64,000 nt of DNA. Origin: Patagioenas fasciata (lineage: Eukaryota > Chordata > Aves > Columbiformes > Columbidae). This document shows positions 49,721 to 62,089 of this stretch, piece by piece. The DNA lies in assembly GCF_037038585.1 (NCBI RefSeq), contig NC_092523.1:48067501-48131500 (forward strand), in the 5' to 3' direction. A model generated the notes under the pieces. It saw only the letters and a program-made list of their open reading frames with translations, did not search any database and was not told the origin of the DNA. The number at the start of each line of letters is the position of its first letter. The first letter of the stretch is position 1. The translations under genes were made by a program, and so were the position numbers.

Positions 49721-52700
49721 CAGCGCTCACTCAGACATGCCCCGTCTCAGGGACATCCCCTCCGGGTACCAACCCCCTCGCGGGGATGCAGGCACCCACA
49801 CACCCCAGCAGCCCCGCACTGACCTTGACACACGCCATGCCTTTGCAGGGTCACAGCCAGCGTACCCCACACTCCTGCACCCCAACACCAGGCATGAGGA
49901 TGGTCCTGGATCCAGCTGGAAGACACTGGGAGCCAGACAGTGTGCTCATCCTCACCTAGATTGCCAGACAAAGGCATGGTGAAGTTCAGCCTGAGGGGAT
50001 GCTGCGGAAGGAAGAGAAGTTTGCAGGATTTGACCTCACCGTGCGAAAGAATTCAGGTGGCATCTCAGGAAAATCCCAAACCTCTGTTGGGCTGGGAGGC
50101 TGGGGATCATAAAAAGCGAGCGAGATGAGATTTTGCTCCCTGTAGTGTCTGAGCTGCACTTTAGAGCAGGCTGAAAAAGGAGTGGTCTTCCCTCACCCTC
50201 GTGCTTGCTTTGTGGTGTCTGGCTTTGAGCACCTGAATTCTCCAAACTTAGGAAAAAAGATCTCCCCCTGCCCTGTTCAGGGCCTTATCTCAGTTCCTTG
50301 CCACCTCTCCTTTAGTGCAACAAAGTGTTCCCAGCCTCATGCACTGCAGGAGAAAATAGTGGATTACAAAGGCAAATAGGCTTGCATCCAAGCCCTGAAT
50401 AGAAAAACAGAAGCCAGAGATATGCACAGCACTTATCACAGAAAGAATTACCCTCTCGGGAACCAATCACCCTGGTAATTTCTTCTGCTTCAGGGAATTT
50501 GGGCAGTATTGCATCTTGCAAAGCTTTTTGCTTCCAAACATCCCGTCTGGCTGGTCTTCCACCATTACAGCTGTCTGTTCGTGCTCTCCATTCTTTTTTG
50601 ATCAGTAAGCAGAAATACAGGAAAATACGGGAACTCCTCCACTTAATTTGCCATATTGCCATGAAGACATCTGCCTAACACACCTCCTGCTTCTTCTTTC
50701 AAGCACACCACTCGCAATCAGTTTACTGCGGCCTTTTGCATGCAGGATCCCAGTGCCAGCATGCCCAGTCAAATGAGTAAATTAGCTCTCAGAAATGCTT
50801 TCATCGTGACAGAAACTGCTCTCCTAGTGCAGAGCCACAGCTCATCTGTGAGAGGGGAAAATGAGATGGGAAAATGAGTGGCCCAAATTTCCAACTTTTT
50901 CCCTGTTCTAAAACGTTTGGGTGAAGGAACCCAGCTCTAAGCAGTCCAGCTGAGTTGTGTATGGCTGGCTAATTTCAGAGGATAGTAAATTTCCCCAAAT
51001 TCAAGTGTCTGAATTTCATACCTGGAATTTTTAAAAGAGCCTCTGCTCTTTTCAATAAGAGCCCTATAATTTCTAATAGCTGAGGTGCTATGATTTTCTC
51101 AGCATGCCTTCTTATTGAAGAGTCAGGGATACCTTAGGGAAAGAAAAGCAGATTTAAAATTCATCCTACATCCACAGTTGAGCAGCTCTGGACCTGCTGA
51201 GTGAATGACCCTGAGATATTAACTTGAGGCAGGAAAACCTTTCCCATGCCAGAGGCCTTGGGATTACAGGATAATGAAAATTCTTTTTTTTCTAGTATAG
51301 TCATCCTGTTTATGTTCAAACATTTCAGTGGAAAATTGAATAACCTCAAATTTTCATAAAACAGTTGTTCTTTAAGGTCTGAGACCAAGTACAATGGTTT
51401 TTTGCATGGCTGTAAACTCCTGTGGCTTCTCTAGTACAGTATTCATCATTGTTCATTTTAGGTATTTTCTCAGTGACCAAGAAAACTTGCGCTAAAGAAG
51501 CCCCCTCAAGCAGAAAACAGTACACAAAGCCCGCTAAGATGTGACCACATGTTCTGGCCAGCCATATATCTTCCAACATATTGTTTCCCAGAATGCTGAC
51601 TCAGCAACAAGGCACATGGCTCAGAGCAACCTTGATGGCACAAAGGGAAACTTTGGGCTGACCAGGGCTCCAAGAACCATGACTTGCTCGCAGAAGTGAG
51701 ACCATCACTGAGCCTTCTTTTCAATGTGTCAGCTATAAGAAAAGCTCCCCAAGAACAGGAAGACAAACAGGCATAAACTAACAGGGAATCTCTATGTGGG
51801 CAGACAAAAAAGCAAAGGTCCCTGGAGGTGGGTTCAGCATTGCTCACAGCCAGCAAAACTACTCAGTTCCCAAGACTGATAATGTCAATAGTATTTTTTT
51901 TAAATCCAGGGGTCTTAAAAAACCCAACCAAACAAAAGCCCCCACAACCAGGAAAAAAAATGTGACACCTTTTATTAGTTATGCTCTATGCTCTGTGATT
52001 GAGCAAATCTTAGTTTCCACCTGCAGCGCATGGATCTCCTCCTGCCCATGGTCCTCGATGTGCTGGGGTGTCTTCCTGTCCCTGCCAGGACTTCAGCTTT
52101 GCCCACAGTGTCACAGCAGGTAAATCTTTCGGGTGGAGGTGTGGTGGCACTCTCCATGCTGCGACCAGTTTGCCTGTATGCAGCAATACTAAATGGACCT
52201 GTGATGGAGCCAGGGGCAATTGGTAGCAGCACCTATCACCTGCCTGGTGAAAGAGCAGAGGGCCATCCTTCAGCAGGCTCCTGGGGACGTTAATACCTGC
52301 TGCCAGTCAACAAGCTGCTTCTGTTAATGTGAACATCCCTGGCAACCGCCTCTCTGCATGCTCCACACCCTCTTCCTACTCCAGACATCGGTGGCTTTGT
52401 TTGCTGTGTCCCTTTTCTCTCCCAACCATGCCTTTCTTGCTGGAGCAGATGTGCCAGCTGCCCCCGGGAGCACCTGCCCCCCACGCTGGGACTTGCTCCT
52501 GGGGAGATTGTCAGCACCCTGACACCCCATCTTGCAGTAGGAAGAGAATATACCTGGGACCACGGTTCCCCTTTTGTTCAAAACAACACCGTGGGACCTA
52601 ACTCAAAAAACATGTCAAAATACAGCCTCTCTTTCCTGGGAAGAGTGGATTAAAATGATGAGCCATAAAGAATGAAACCCTCATGTAGTTTCTTAACCAG

Positions 52701-55700
52701 CCTCCATGGGAGTTATCCCCCACTAACATATGGAAGCCCAAAGCATGGGATCTGTAGGACCAGTCTACCTTGTAGGAAAGGAATGAAGGCCTGAATCGCT
52801 GATGCATGCCCATGTGCAGGCAGCAGCCCTCTTTCCCATCCTGGCCACCACGATGGGTTGCAAATCAGTATGCCAACCAGTGACAGACACCACTATTCCT
52901 TTGCTCAGGGGGCTATGTCAAAGGGGGGGGCTTGGTTCTCCATACCCAAGAGCAACAGTGGCTGTTCAGAAATTGTGGAATAATAACCCTTTTGATGGAT
53001 GCTTGGCTTGTACTTTTGGGATGTGGCGGTTGTGGTAGGACTGGGAAGGGGGAGGGGGCAGAGAGGCATATTGACAGTGCAGATAACAAGTGGGCTTTGT
53101 GCGCCATAGCCAGGGGCTCCCACAGCTGCTCCAGTCCCCTCTCCCGCTTGAGGTAGTTTGGGTAGGAGAAGAGGCTATGAAAGCTCAAGCAAATGAGCAT
53201 GACACAGATAACATTTTAATGATTCAGTCCTTGCCACTTTTTAAAAAGCAAAACTGTGGGAGAGCATCTCCTCCTGCCATTCAGGCAGGGGCGCTGGAGA
53301 GGAGAGGCTGCTCTGGGCTGGTGTTCTTGTGGCTGTAGTGCCTCCTGGACAGGGAATGACCTTGAGTGTGTCTGTCCAGTTTGTTTCCTTTCCCTGTGTA
53401 GCTGGTGAATACTTGCAGCCCATGCTGGGTAAACCCCTCACCTGCTTCTTGACATCACTCCAAGGGCCTTGGCGGTGGTGACAGTGGATCCTGGTGGCAA
53501 CCTGGTGCGCTCCCCTGGGAGAGGGCAGGGTAGCTCTGAACCAGCCTGTCCCATGACCCCTGCCAGAACAGAAAATGAACAAGCCTAGGAGTGGGCACCA
53601 TGGCAGAGTGAGGACCACCAGAGCATATGCTCTCTAACTGATATTAACTCCATGCATCCCTAGCTTTACTTCACCTGTTATCAGCTGACAGCATTTTTTT
53701 TTTCTTATGACACATGTACCCTGTGAATGGGGAGACAGTGATGAGGACAGCTGGCTGCAGATTGCCAAAAAAATACTTCCCCCCCCACAACGAAAAACAA
53801 GTAGAAAAACCCCACCCCAAAACCTACATACACTTTGTTTCTGTAATCCCTGTCCCAACAGGACACATGCACAGCCTCCCAGCTGGTGTGTGTGGTTGGT
53901 CTTATTAAGCTTTGAACAACCAGGGGATTTGGAAACAGGATTAGCTAATACAATCCAGGCTCAATTAGCAAAGGAAGCATGGAGATTCCAGCTCCCATTG
54001 GGACAGATGTGGGCAGGACCCCTCTAGAGGGTTAATCATAGGGCGACTTGCGCTCCAGCGCAAATAACAGAGCTGCCTGTGTCCCACATGGCTGCTGCTG
54101 GACTGGGAACGCTTGGCATTGCCAAACACTGCCGTACCCCCTGGACCTGGCTAAAACCTGCTTTCCTGCCCATGGGCTGGGAGAGGGCAGGGCTCACCGC
54201 AGTGGGGAGGGTGAGCAGGCGTGCACGCAGGTGCAGAGAGCTGGCAGCCAAACAAAGGGAGATCGCAGGAGCAGATAGGGGCGCAGGCAGGCTACAGTGC
54301 TTGTCAGCATGGCTTTCTATGAGCAAGACCAAAGGCAAGGGGAAAGGGGGCGAAGGAGATGGTTTCTTGTTGATGGGAAGATGCTAAGATGCACCAGCAG
54401 TGGGACACCAGTGCTTTGTTTAAAACTGGGACCCCTGGGCAGGGCTTTTGCTATCAAAAATGCTCTTTGCTTGGCCAGCTGGGAAAAGAACCAGGCTCAC
54501 TGGGCTGCTGGGGCATTCTTCAGGACTTCCAAGCATTCCTGACCACCTCAGGATGAAGCAGGGCCCACATCTCTAAACAGCTCCATGGTCACTGGTTTCC
54601 AAATTTACACCCCACGCCAGTCTCCTTGAAAAGCTGAATCAAACCTGCATGGATGCCTGATGAGTATCCCCAGTCTCAGCTGGTTCCTCATTTCCAAAAT
54701 CTCCCCTCAAATCTCTCATCTGTCTTTTTGAGACATTTTAAAGACACATAGCCCCTCATGTGCTGAGACACAGAGACTCCCTCACCAGAGACAGGCCTCT
54801 GCTTGCAGAGCTGGTGAACCGGTTCCTGGGGTGAGAGTTGCATGGGCAAGCTCTCCCACGTACGGATGGGTTTCGCATAGTGCTGTTGGAGACCGGTTGC
54901 TAAACACCAACTCTCTGTGGAAAGCAGATGGACTTGGAAAGGTTGGGGGGTCCAAGGCACCTGGTGCTTTGGAAAAGGTTGGAGCCAGGGCTGAGGACTG
55001 CCAAAATGCAAGATGTTAACTGACGTTTCAGTTCTCTGAAGACAGGAGTCAGGAATGAGACCAGGGAAGGGTGGTGAGGGCTTGGGCCAGTCAAAGCAAC
55101 TGGCAGAGGAGATGCAGTGAAACAGGCTTGCTTTCCCAGCCTTCCTCAGATAGGGAACCAAAAGTCTTGCAGAGACCAGTGCCAGGTGAATGGAAAGCGC
55201 CTTCCTAGGTGCTTCCAAGTCCAGTTGCTGGGACTACCGTGGAAGAAGCAGTAGATTCCAGTGTTGTGAAGCAATTTTGTGGCAGGCAGCAAACACCACC
55301 TGGTCCCATGTCAGAGTACCCCAGGGTCAAATGCTCCCACTGCACCAGAAGACATGGCTAGGTCTGGAAAACCCATCACCACAGAAGGAGCAGCAGCACA
55401 GACATGAGGCACCACGGGAGAGCATGCTACTGATTTCTGCCTCTCTCCAATAAGATTGGCTTTTTTACTTGCTCCTCAGCAGTGTTTGCTGTTTACAGGC
55501 GCTGGGAAACATTTGCTCCTTGCACTCTTTCCAATGGAGCGTGGGAAAAGCTCTCACCCGAAGCAGAAAAAACACGGGAATTTGCTTTCAAGTCAGTTCT
55601 TCTCACTCTTTTTCTCTCCAAGTGAAAAGCCCTGAGCTGGCTTTTTTTCTTTGCAAGGCAAGTTTTCTGGCCAAGGCAAACTGGTGTTTGTCTCTCATGC

Positions 55701-58700
55701 TGTCATCAGAGTGACAGGCATCAATACAAGCTATGGGGCATGGCAGCAGCAAATCAGCCAGGATAGAGGGAGTGGCAGCAGAGCAGATGAGACCTGTGTG
55801 CATTGTCCCACACCTCTTTTAGATAAGGGGTTTTCGCTTCAGTAGAAAAAAATAAGATCTTGGTTTAGGGGGTATTTTACTCCCAAAGTAAATGGTTTTT
55901 TACTCACAGAGCCCTTGGTTTGGTGCTTGACTCACTGATGCAGACAAAGAAGACAGGAATAATAGCATGAAAGAAAAATGCAGGTTGCCCCCCTGCCTAC
56001 TCGCTCTGGAGTGAATAGGTAGTGAGGAGAAATGCAAAAGCATCCTCTCATGTCAGGAGCAAGGCCAGGGTTTCTTCCATCCTTCATCCATCTGCTGTGT
56101 GCTGGATCTGTCTGGTAAAGGCAGCTCCTGTACCAGCACCTGTTACATGCAGGTGTCAAGTGCCATCAGTCCTATGTATAAAAAAAGTCCTGGGGCTAGG
56201 ACAGGAATGCGTTCCAGCCCAGCTGCTCACTCCTTGCTGGCACCTCAGCCTTCAGAGAGCTTTCAGGAGGAGGCTTCCCGCCCCATCAGCCACCGTCTGC
56301 GTCCTCTCCTGGCCTCTCCACGTGGTCCACAAAACCTCACTAGGCGAGCCTGCAGGAGAGCAAGTGGCTCCGAGTGGTCTATTTACAATAAGGCTAGGGT
56401 GATGCAGGGAAGCAGGGAATGTTCAAGCAAAATAAAGAGGTAAAGTCAAGCACTTCCTTGCCTGGGGGAACAGAAATCACACTTTCTCCAGAAAACAAGG
56501 CTGAGGGACCCAAAAAGAGTCTGCAGAACCCACAGGACAGTGACAAACCTGTAGAAAATGGAGTCCTTGGGCAGCTGGCCTCTCCCCTGGTGCAGGTGGA
56601 CACCACAGGGAAAGTGCTTCTCATGCCCAAGGACATGGCCAGGAGGGGAAGAAAGACACCCTTGCCTCCCCCCATAGCCCTCTCTCCAGTATTACAGGGC
56701 AGCCTTGGGGACCAACAAAAGGGCAACTGTAATCTCCAACATGAACTAAGAGGACCCACTCTCTGCCCAGACAAGAGACAAATACCCTTTACACCCAGAG
56801 GCTGAAGGCAGATCTCATGCAGTTCCCAACTCCATCCTGCGGGTAACCTGATGCCCCCAGCACAATTTTTTCTGTGTGAAACTCCCTCTGCAAGAGGTGC
56901 CTTAGGTGAGCGGCTGCAGAGGCAGCCAGATCCAGGAGGAGGTGTTTGCTTTCTCCATCTTCTCCCCCTCCCCCCACACCCTCGTTTTAATTGTTTGCAT
57001 GTCAAGAAACGACTTGCCATATTGCAGCCTCCCAAAGGGAGGCAGGTATTGAACTCATAACCTGAAACTGTCTCTCAGTGAGACAGCCAGCACCCATCTT
57101 CCTCTGTTCCCACATCTTCTCCCCAAGGAGAAAGCCAGCACCCACACCCCTCTGTTCCCACGTCCTCGCCCAGGCCACATCCCCACCTGAAAATCAGCCA
57201 TGTCCTCCCCTCGCTCTGCTCAGCTCTTCAGCAGCTACACCCTTCACTGCTAATGAGCACAGATAAAAAAGGCACAGACCTGCCATTCAAGGCTTCTCTC
57301 AGGCACCAAAACATCTCTATGCATTAAAAATCCCTTTCAGAAGCCCCTTTCTTACACACATCTCCCCACAGCCCCCCAGCCCCTAATGCTTTTCAGAAGT
57401 GACTGCGATTCATCTGAGGTGCGAAACAGCACAGTAAAATTTTAATACAGCCTGAACATGATGTGAGAGCGCTCAAGTGTCTTTTAAGCAGTCTGCCTGT
57501 CTCCAGCAACCGCTTTGAAGGCACGATCGTTTCAGTGCTGCCTGAAGAGCTTCAAAGAGAATATTTGGGACTGATTTTGACATGACTCAGGGAAGGCAAG
57601 AAGCCTCCAAACACAATTCCCTCAAAGGATGAGTGCCAGCAGCGGAACATGCTGGCTCTCATCATGCCTCCCTGCTGGAGGGGGTCTAGCTGGACTGTAT
57701 GGGAAGGCCTGGGGGGACCGGAGCTGTGTGTACCTATAGGGTACCTACCGAGTGCTGTGACCTTGTCTCCATCTCCACGGATGTATCTGGGGAAGAGATT
57801 TCCCTGGCCACTGATGGTTGTATTGCATACCAGTAGCCCTGGGACCGATGGTCTGCCCTGAGATGTGATTTCAAGGGCTGGAAAGCAGGAGTTTTCCATC
57901 CCCTCTAGTATATGCGTAGATAGGAAAAGTATGAAAATAAGGCACAACACTTGGGTTAGCCCAAACAGAAAGAGATGCTGATAATACCCAAGGACTTCTC
58001 TACAGCCAGTAAACAAAAGGGAAGCAAAACCAGTGTCCCAGAAAGTGGGGCTAGGAGATGAGTGAACAGGAAGAAACAGCACAGGCAGAGGTGAGGACTT
58101 CCCAAGAGAGGCTTTGGAAGCCTCCACGAGCTCAGCCAACAAATATCCCTCAACATTGCTGCTTTTCAGTGTCACACACCGTTCTTTGGCTCCCTGGGCC
58201 TCTCCAGACCTGCATACAGGACAGCACTCACACAGAGGAATGGTCTGGCTCTGGAGACATTCAAGCTCAGCTTGGGAACATGGAAGGCCAAAGCAAGAAG
58301 CCGAGCTCTGCATCTCCAGGTGTCCTACCACAGGGCAGCTGGCAGGTCCTGGTGATCTTGTATTGTCTCTGCTCCTGTATCACAGACAGAGCATCAACCA
58401 AAAGCGCCTTGTCCTGAGCATCAGGGATCTGCATTGCTACTGAACACCTCTCACAGCTCCTTCCCCGACCACCTGTTCTCATTTACCTGCCAAACTGGCC
58501 CTAGCAGCACGTCAGTTCAGGGCTGCTGGAAGGATGTTAGGAAGGTGCAGGCTACAACCCTACATATCCTGTGCCATCAAGCAAGGGAGGGTAAAGCCAC
58601 TGAGAATAGGGTAGGGTAAGCTTGAATATATAAATCAGCTGGGGGTACTGCAGTATCTGGCTTTTCTTTGAAAATTATGCACCAAAGTAGTTTGCCTCCT

Positions 58701-60490
58701 AGGTGGCTGCAAAGAGGACTCAGGAAGGCAGCAATGCCTTTCTTGAAAATTTAAAAGCAAATAACGGCAACACCCCCTCTCTATCTTCCTCCATGGGCAG
58801 TGCTAGCACACAGAGCTGATAGATAACAAGGTCCAAGACCGAGTCCCAAGACAGGGTGATCTGACTCAAGCAAGGAAGAAAAAAGGGTGAAAGCCAAATC
58901 CCAGGTCCAGGCAGCACAGCTGTGGGCATATAGGCTCACACAGACTGGGACGTAGGTGGGCAGGAAGGCCGTGGAGGACACGGGCAGCAGCCCTCATGCT
59001 TTGGAAGAAAGGACTCTTTCAGCATCAAGGCAAGGCAGCCCAAATTACTGCAGAGGGGATGGCCAGGGGAGTTCAGGGCAGCTGACAGCTCTACTGCCTT
59101 GCACAGACAAGCCTGAGAGGACCCTGAAGAGCACAGACTGGCACAAGGTTGAAGGGAACACAACCACCTGAGCCCTAGGTTTACATGAAGGTGGTGCAAT
59201 TTTTAAAGGTCATTTGGAGCCTGGGCCTACCCATGGAGAGGGATCAACCTGGTATCAACCATGGGGTCAATTCTCATTCACCAAAAGAGACCATTCCCCT
59301 TCTCATAGCTATATTTACAACCAGGTTTCCCTGCAGAAACATCTCCACTTAGCAGAACTAGCATATGTGCTGGCACATCCTAAATCATCTATGCTTACTC
59401 AGAGAGGAGCAGCTTGGCCTGGCTTTCAGGGAGCAACAAGTGCAGAAAACACACCACCTGACACTGCACCTAGCTTGAGAAATCCCAAAGCGAGGCTTAT
59501 TTTGGGGAAAACCAGTGTGTTTCAGAGCTGAGCTGAATTTGTAAGAGTTTCAGCAGACATGCCTCCTAGGACATTTTTGAAATGAAAATTCGCCAAGTCA
59601 ATTGGGAAGTGAAAAAGGCATGTGCATCACCCTTTTATTGGAGTTAGCCCCAAGGGGGAGCAGAGGCACCATCTCACCTGCAGCTGGGCTGTTTAAGTGC
59701 AGTCATCAGCCACTTCACCTTCAGCAGGACTGGGCCACGCCCAGAAACATATCAGCAAGGTGCCCAGGCTGAGGATGAAGCTTCTGATGCCCACTTTGCA
59801 CTCAGTTGCAGGAAGATGCAAGATGGTCACCTACTTGCTTGCTGGAGGTCTGTTGCTCCTAGAAGGTCGCAGTCCACAGTACTTCACAGGAGAATGGAGA
59901 AAACGGAATGCAAATTACCTCTATGCAATTTAAGATAACAGCAAAACTCGATTAGCTAATGGGCACATTTAGTGTCGTCTGACACACTCATGAGTGTAGG
60001 TGTGTCTGCCAGGAAATGTCAGAGTTTCTGTGTGCTCACAACCCTTCTATTTCGAAGCCACCTTCTGAGCTATGAAAGACAGGGGAGAGAGAAAGCAGCC
60101 CACAGTCCTGTGAGGGAGCGACAGATAGGATGGCTGAGCAAAAAGTGGTGTGACAGGAAGGGACCAAAAAAAATCAACGAAATGAGTTTAATTGCGGTCA
60201 CTGTCAGCACTTGCGTATGAGCAAGGAATTACCTATAAGGCACCACTGTGGAGAAATCCCCAAAACTCTCCAGGAGCTCAACATGCTAGGGAACTCTCTA
60301 ATGTGTCTGTACACTAACACATGCTATATGGTGAATAAACATGAGGAATTAGAGATCTATTATATATACGGTTGCAAGGCTGTGATCTTTTGGTGGGATG
60401 GCTCTCGTGACTGGAGTGTTACAATGGAGGGATACAGCTTCTTCAGGAAGGACAGGATGAGAAATGAGGAAGGGGAGCTGACCTTCATGT
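49721..60490. other. Gene-poor region upstream of PRAG1
   Basis: About 10.8 kb without a recognised gene. The longest unexplained frames are on the minus strand at 57552-58331 (259 codons) and 56394-57035 (213 codons), and on the plus strand at 56419-56805 (128 codons). None has a family motif, splice support or a convincing start context. A two-copy 48-bp tandem repeat lies at 57085-57174. Distal regulatory elements of PRAG1 could be here but cannot be seen from sequence alone. Confidence 0.5.
57085..57174. repeat. Two-copy tandem repeat, 48-bp period
   Basis: AGCCAGCACCCA followed by CCTCTGTTCCCAC recurs 48 bases later with a few differences. It is an imperfect duplication with no evident function. 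Confidence 0.75.
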
Positions 60491-60494
60491 AAGC

Positions 60495-60890
60495 AAGCAG
60501 ATGAGTGTATGGACCTCTGCCTGGGATGGGTAAGGAACCAGCTGGAAGCTTATGGACTAGCGTTAAAGGGAGATCAGGTCAAGGTGATGTTCTTATAGTT
60601 GTTGTCTGCTCTGGGCTACATGATCAGGAAGAACAAGTGGGTGAGGCCCTCTGTAGATAGGAGAAGCCTCATGTTCACAAGCCCTGGTATCCTCATGGGG
60701 GACTTTGAACAATTCCAGCTGGGCTTTGGCTTTCCTAATGCCAGAGAGTGAGATGCATTGAAAACTGGCCAAATGGCCAGACCCAGAGAAGGGTGATTAG
60801 TGGCAGGCAGTCTAGTTGGAGGCCAGTCACTAGTGATGTACCCCAGTGGTCAAGATGGGGTCCGATCCTGTTTAATATCTGCAAGGCATT
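60495..60890 (+). mobile_element. CR1 LINE remnant, endonuclease and reverse-transcriptase pieces
   Basis: The first part (about 60575-60720) encodes traces of the CR1 endonuclease: a segment like HDQEEQVGEA and then LMGDFE, the counterpart of the LMGDFN active-site block. The second part (about 60745-60890) encodes [20 protein letters not shown] and a decayed RPVTSDVPQ / GPILFNI, from the reverse transcriptase. The intervening part of ORF2 is missing and several frame changes are present. It is an old, internally deleted copy. Confidence 0.75.
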
Positions 60891-61450
60891 CCCATGCTCT
60901 TCCATTAATAACTCCATCTTCCCCTGGAGCCCCTAGAAACTGCAGGAGCTTCTCTGCAACCTCCTGCAGCAAGTAATTCTGCAGCTCTGTGCTAGGCTGG
61001 GGGAAGAACAGTCTCTTATTGCTTGTTTTGAACCTGTCACTTGCTAGCTTTATTCAGTGCTTTCTAGATCCTAGTTTTAGTGTTGGAAAGGCACGGCAAA
61101 CTCATGCTCTTTTCAGCGTGCATGGATTTATCAACCTTTCTCATACTGTCCCTCAGACATCTTCTCTTTCTTTCTCCCAGGCACTGCACGAGGCTGCTGG
61201 TGCTTCCCTGTGTAGCATATTCAGAGCCTAAACAAAGTAGAGCTGACAACAAACACCACGCAGGAATGAGACAAGGCACTGCACATCAGAATAACGTGAT
61301 GAGAAGTCTGGTTTACAAGCCGAGTGCAATACTATCTGCCCCAGGTGGGTATCACCTATGGAGAAGGCTCATACAGAGCATGGTGAGAGTCTAGCACCCA
61401 AACAGGGCAAGGACAGGAGACACCAGTCTGATTGCTGTCAGAAATGCTGA

Positions 61451-61506
61451 AATGTCAAGGTACTGTGCCAGGCCATAATGTTCAACAGGCACAGTACCTT
61501 GGCATT
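61451..61506. repeat. Near-perfect 19-bp-stem hairpin
   Basis: Arms 61451-61469 and 61488-61506 are complementary over 19 bases with a single T-G wobble (CAAGGTACTGTGCC pairs perfectly with GGCACAGTACCTTG), around an 18-base loop. The right arm ends inside the target-site duplication of the LTR that begins at 61509. It could be a small palindromic element, a pre-miRNA-like fold or chance. Its function is unknown. Confidence 0.85.
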
Positions 61507-61508
61507 GG

Positions 61509-62085
61509 TGTTAGTAACAGAATCAATTTTACAAGATGTTCCCTTCTGGAACAGGTGCAAAACCGATTTATGCAATGCAAAACTGATTTATCCTTTGCAT
61601 ATTGTGTTTGACCTAATAAGGGATTTGAGTATATTCTTATCTTATCAACGTAGCATTTATCTTAGCCCAAATATGCCTAGAATGAGAAGAAATATACACA
61701 GTATCTCTGGAAATTAAGCTAGTCAGCAGTTATGCAATTATAGAGTAGTGCGCATGTGCAGTACCCAAAGGTGAAAAGGACAGAAGCGATGAAGAGTACT
61801 TACTTCATCCTGAAGACCCCCTGAAAGACCACCAGGGGACACTGCGCATGATCAAAGTAATTCCAAGGTGTTGCAATCGATGTTGCAATAGATGTTGAGT
61901 AACTATTACATATTCTAATGATCCTAAATGAATATATGAATATGTATGTGAATGGACTGTATAAATACTGTGCAACTTAAACTGACCGCTGAAGCCAGCT
62001 TTGGGTGTGAACCCCTGGTTTCCCAGTGCTGAAATAAAGCACCGCATATAACTACGCCCGTGGTTATGTGTCCTGATTGCTAACA
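61509..62085 (+). mobile_element. Solo LTR of an endogenous retrovirus (ERVL-like)
   Basis: A 577-bp element that begins TGTTAG and ends CTAACA, a perfect short inverted terminal repeat with the TG...CA ends of LTRs. TTGG at 61505-61508 and again at 62086-62089 forms a target-site duplication (ATTGG if one A is shared). Inside are a TATA box (TATAAATAC, about 61959) and a poly(A) signal AATAAA (about 62032), giving a U3-R-U5 layout in plus orientation. No internal retroviral genes adjoin it, so it is a solo LTR left by recombination between two LTRs. It looks essentially whole. The family is judged from general resemblance to avian ERVL-type LTRs. The matching duplication suggests moderate age. 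Confidence 0.85.
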
Positions 62086-62089
62086 TTGG

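Noticed and set aside
60960-61200. Possible old interspersed repeat beginning CCTCCTGCAGCAAGTAATTC
   Set aside because: It seemed reminiscent of an ancient LINE-like family, but I could not align it convincingly to any consensus by eye.
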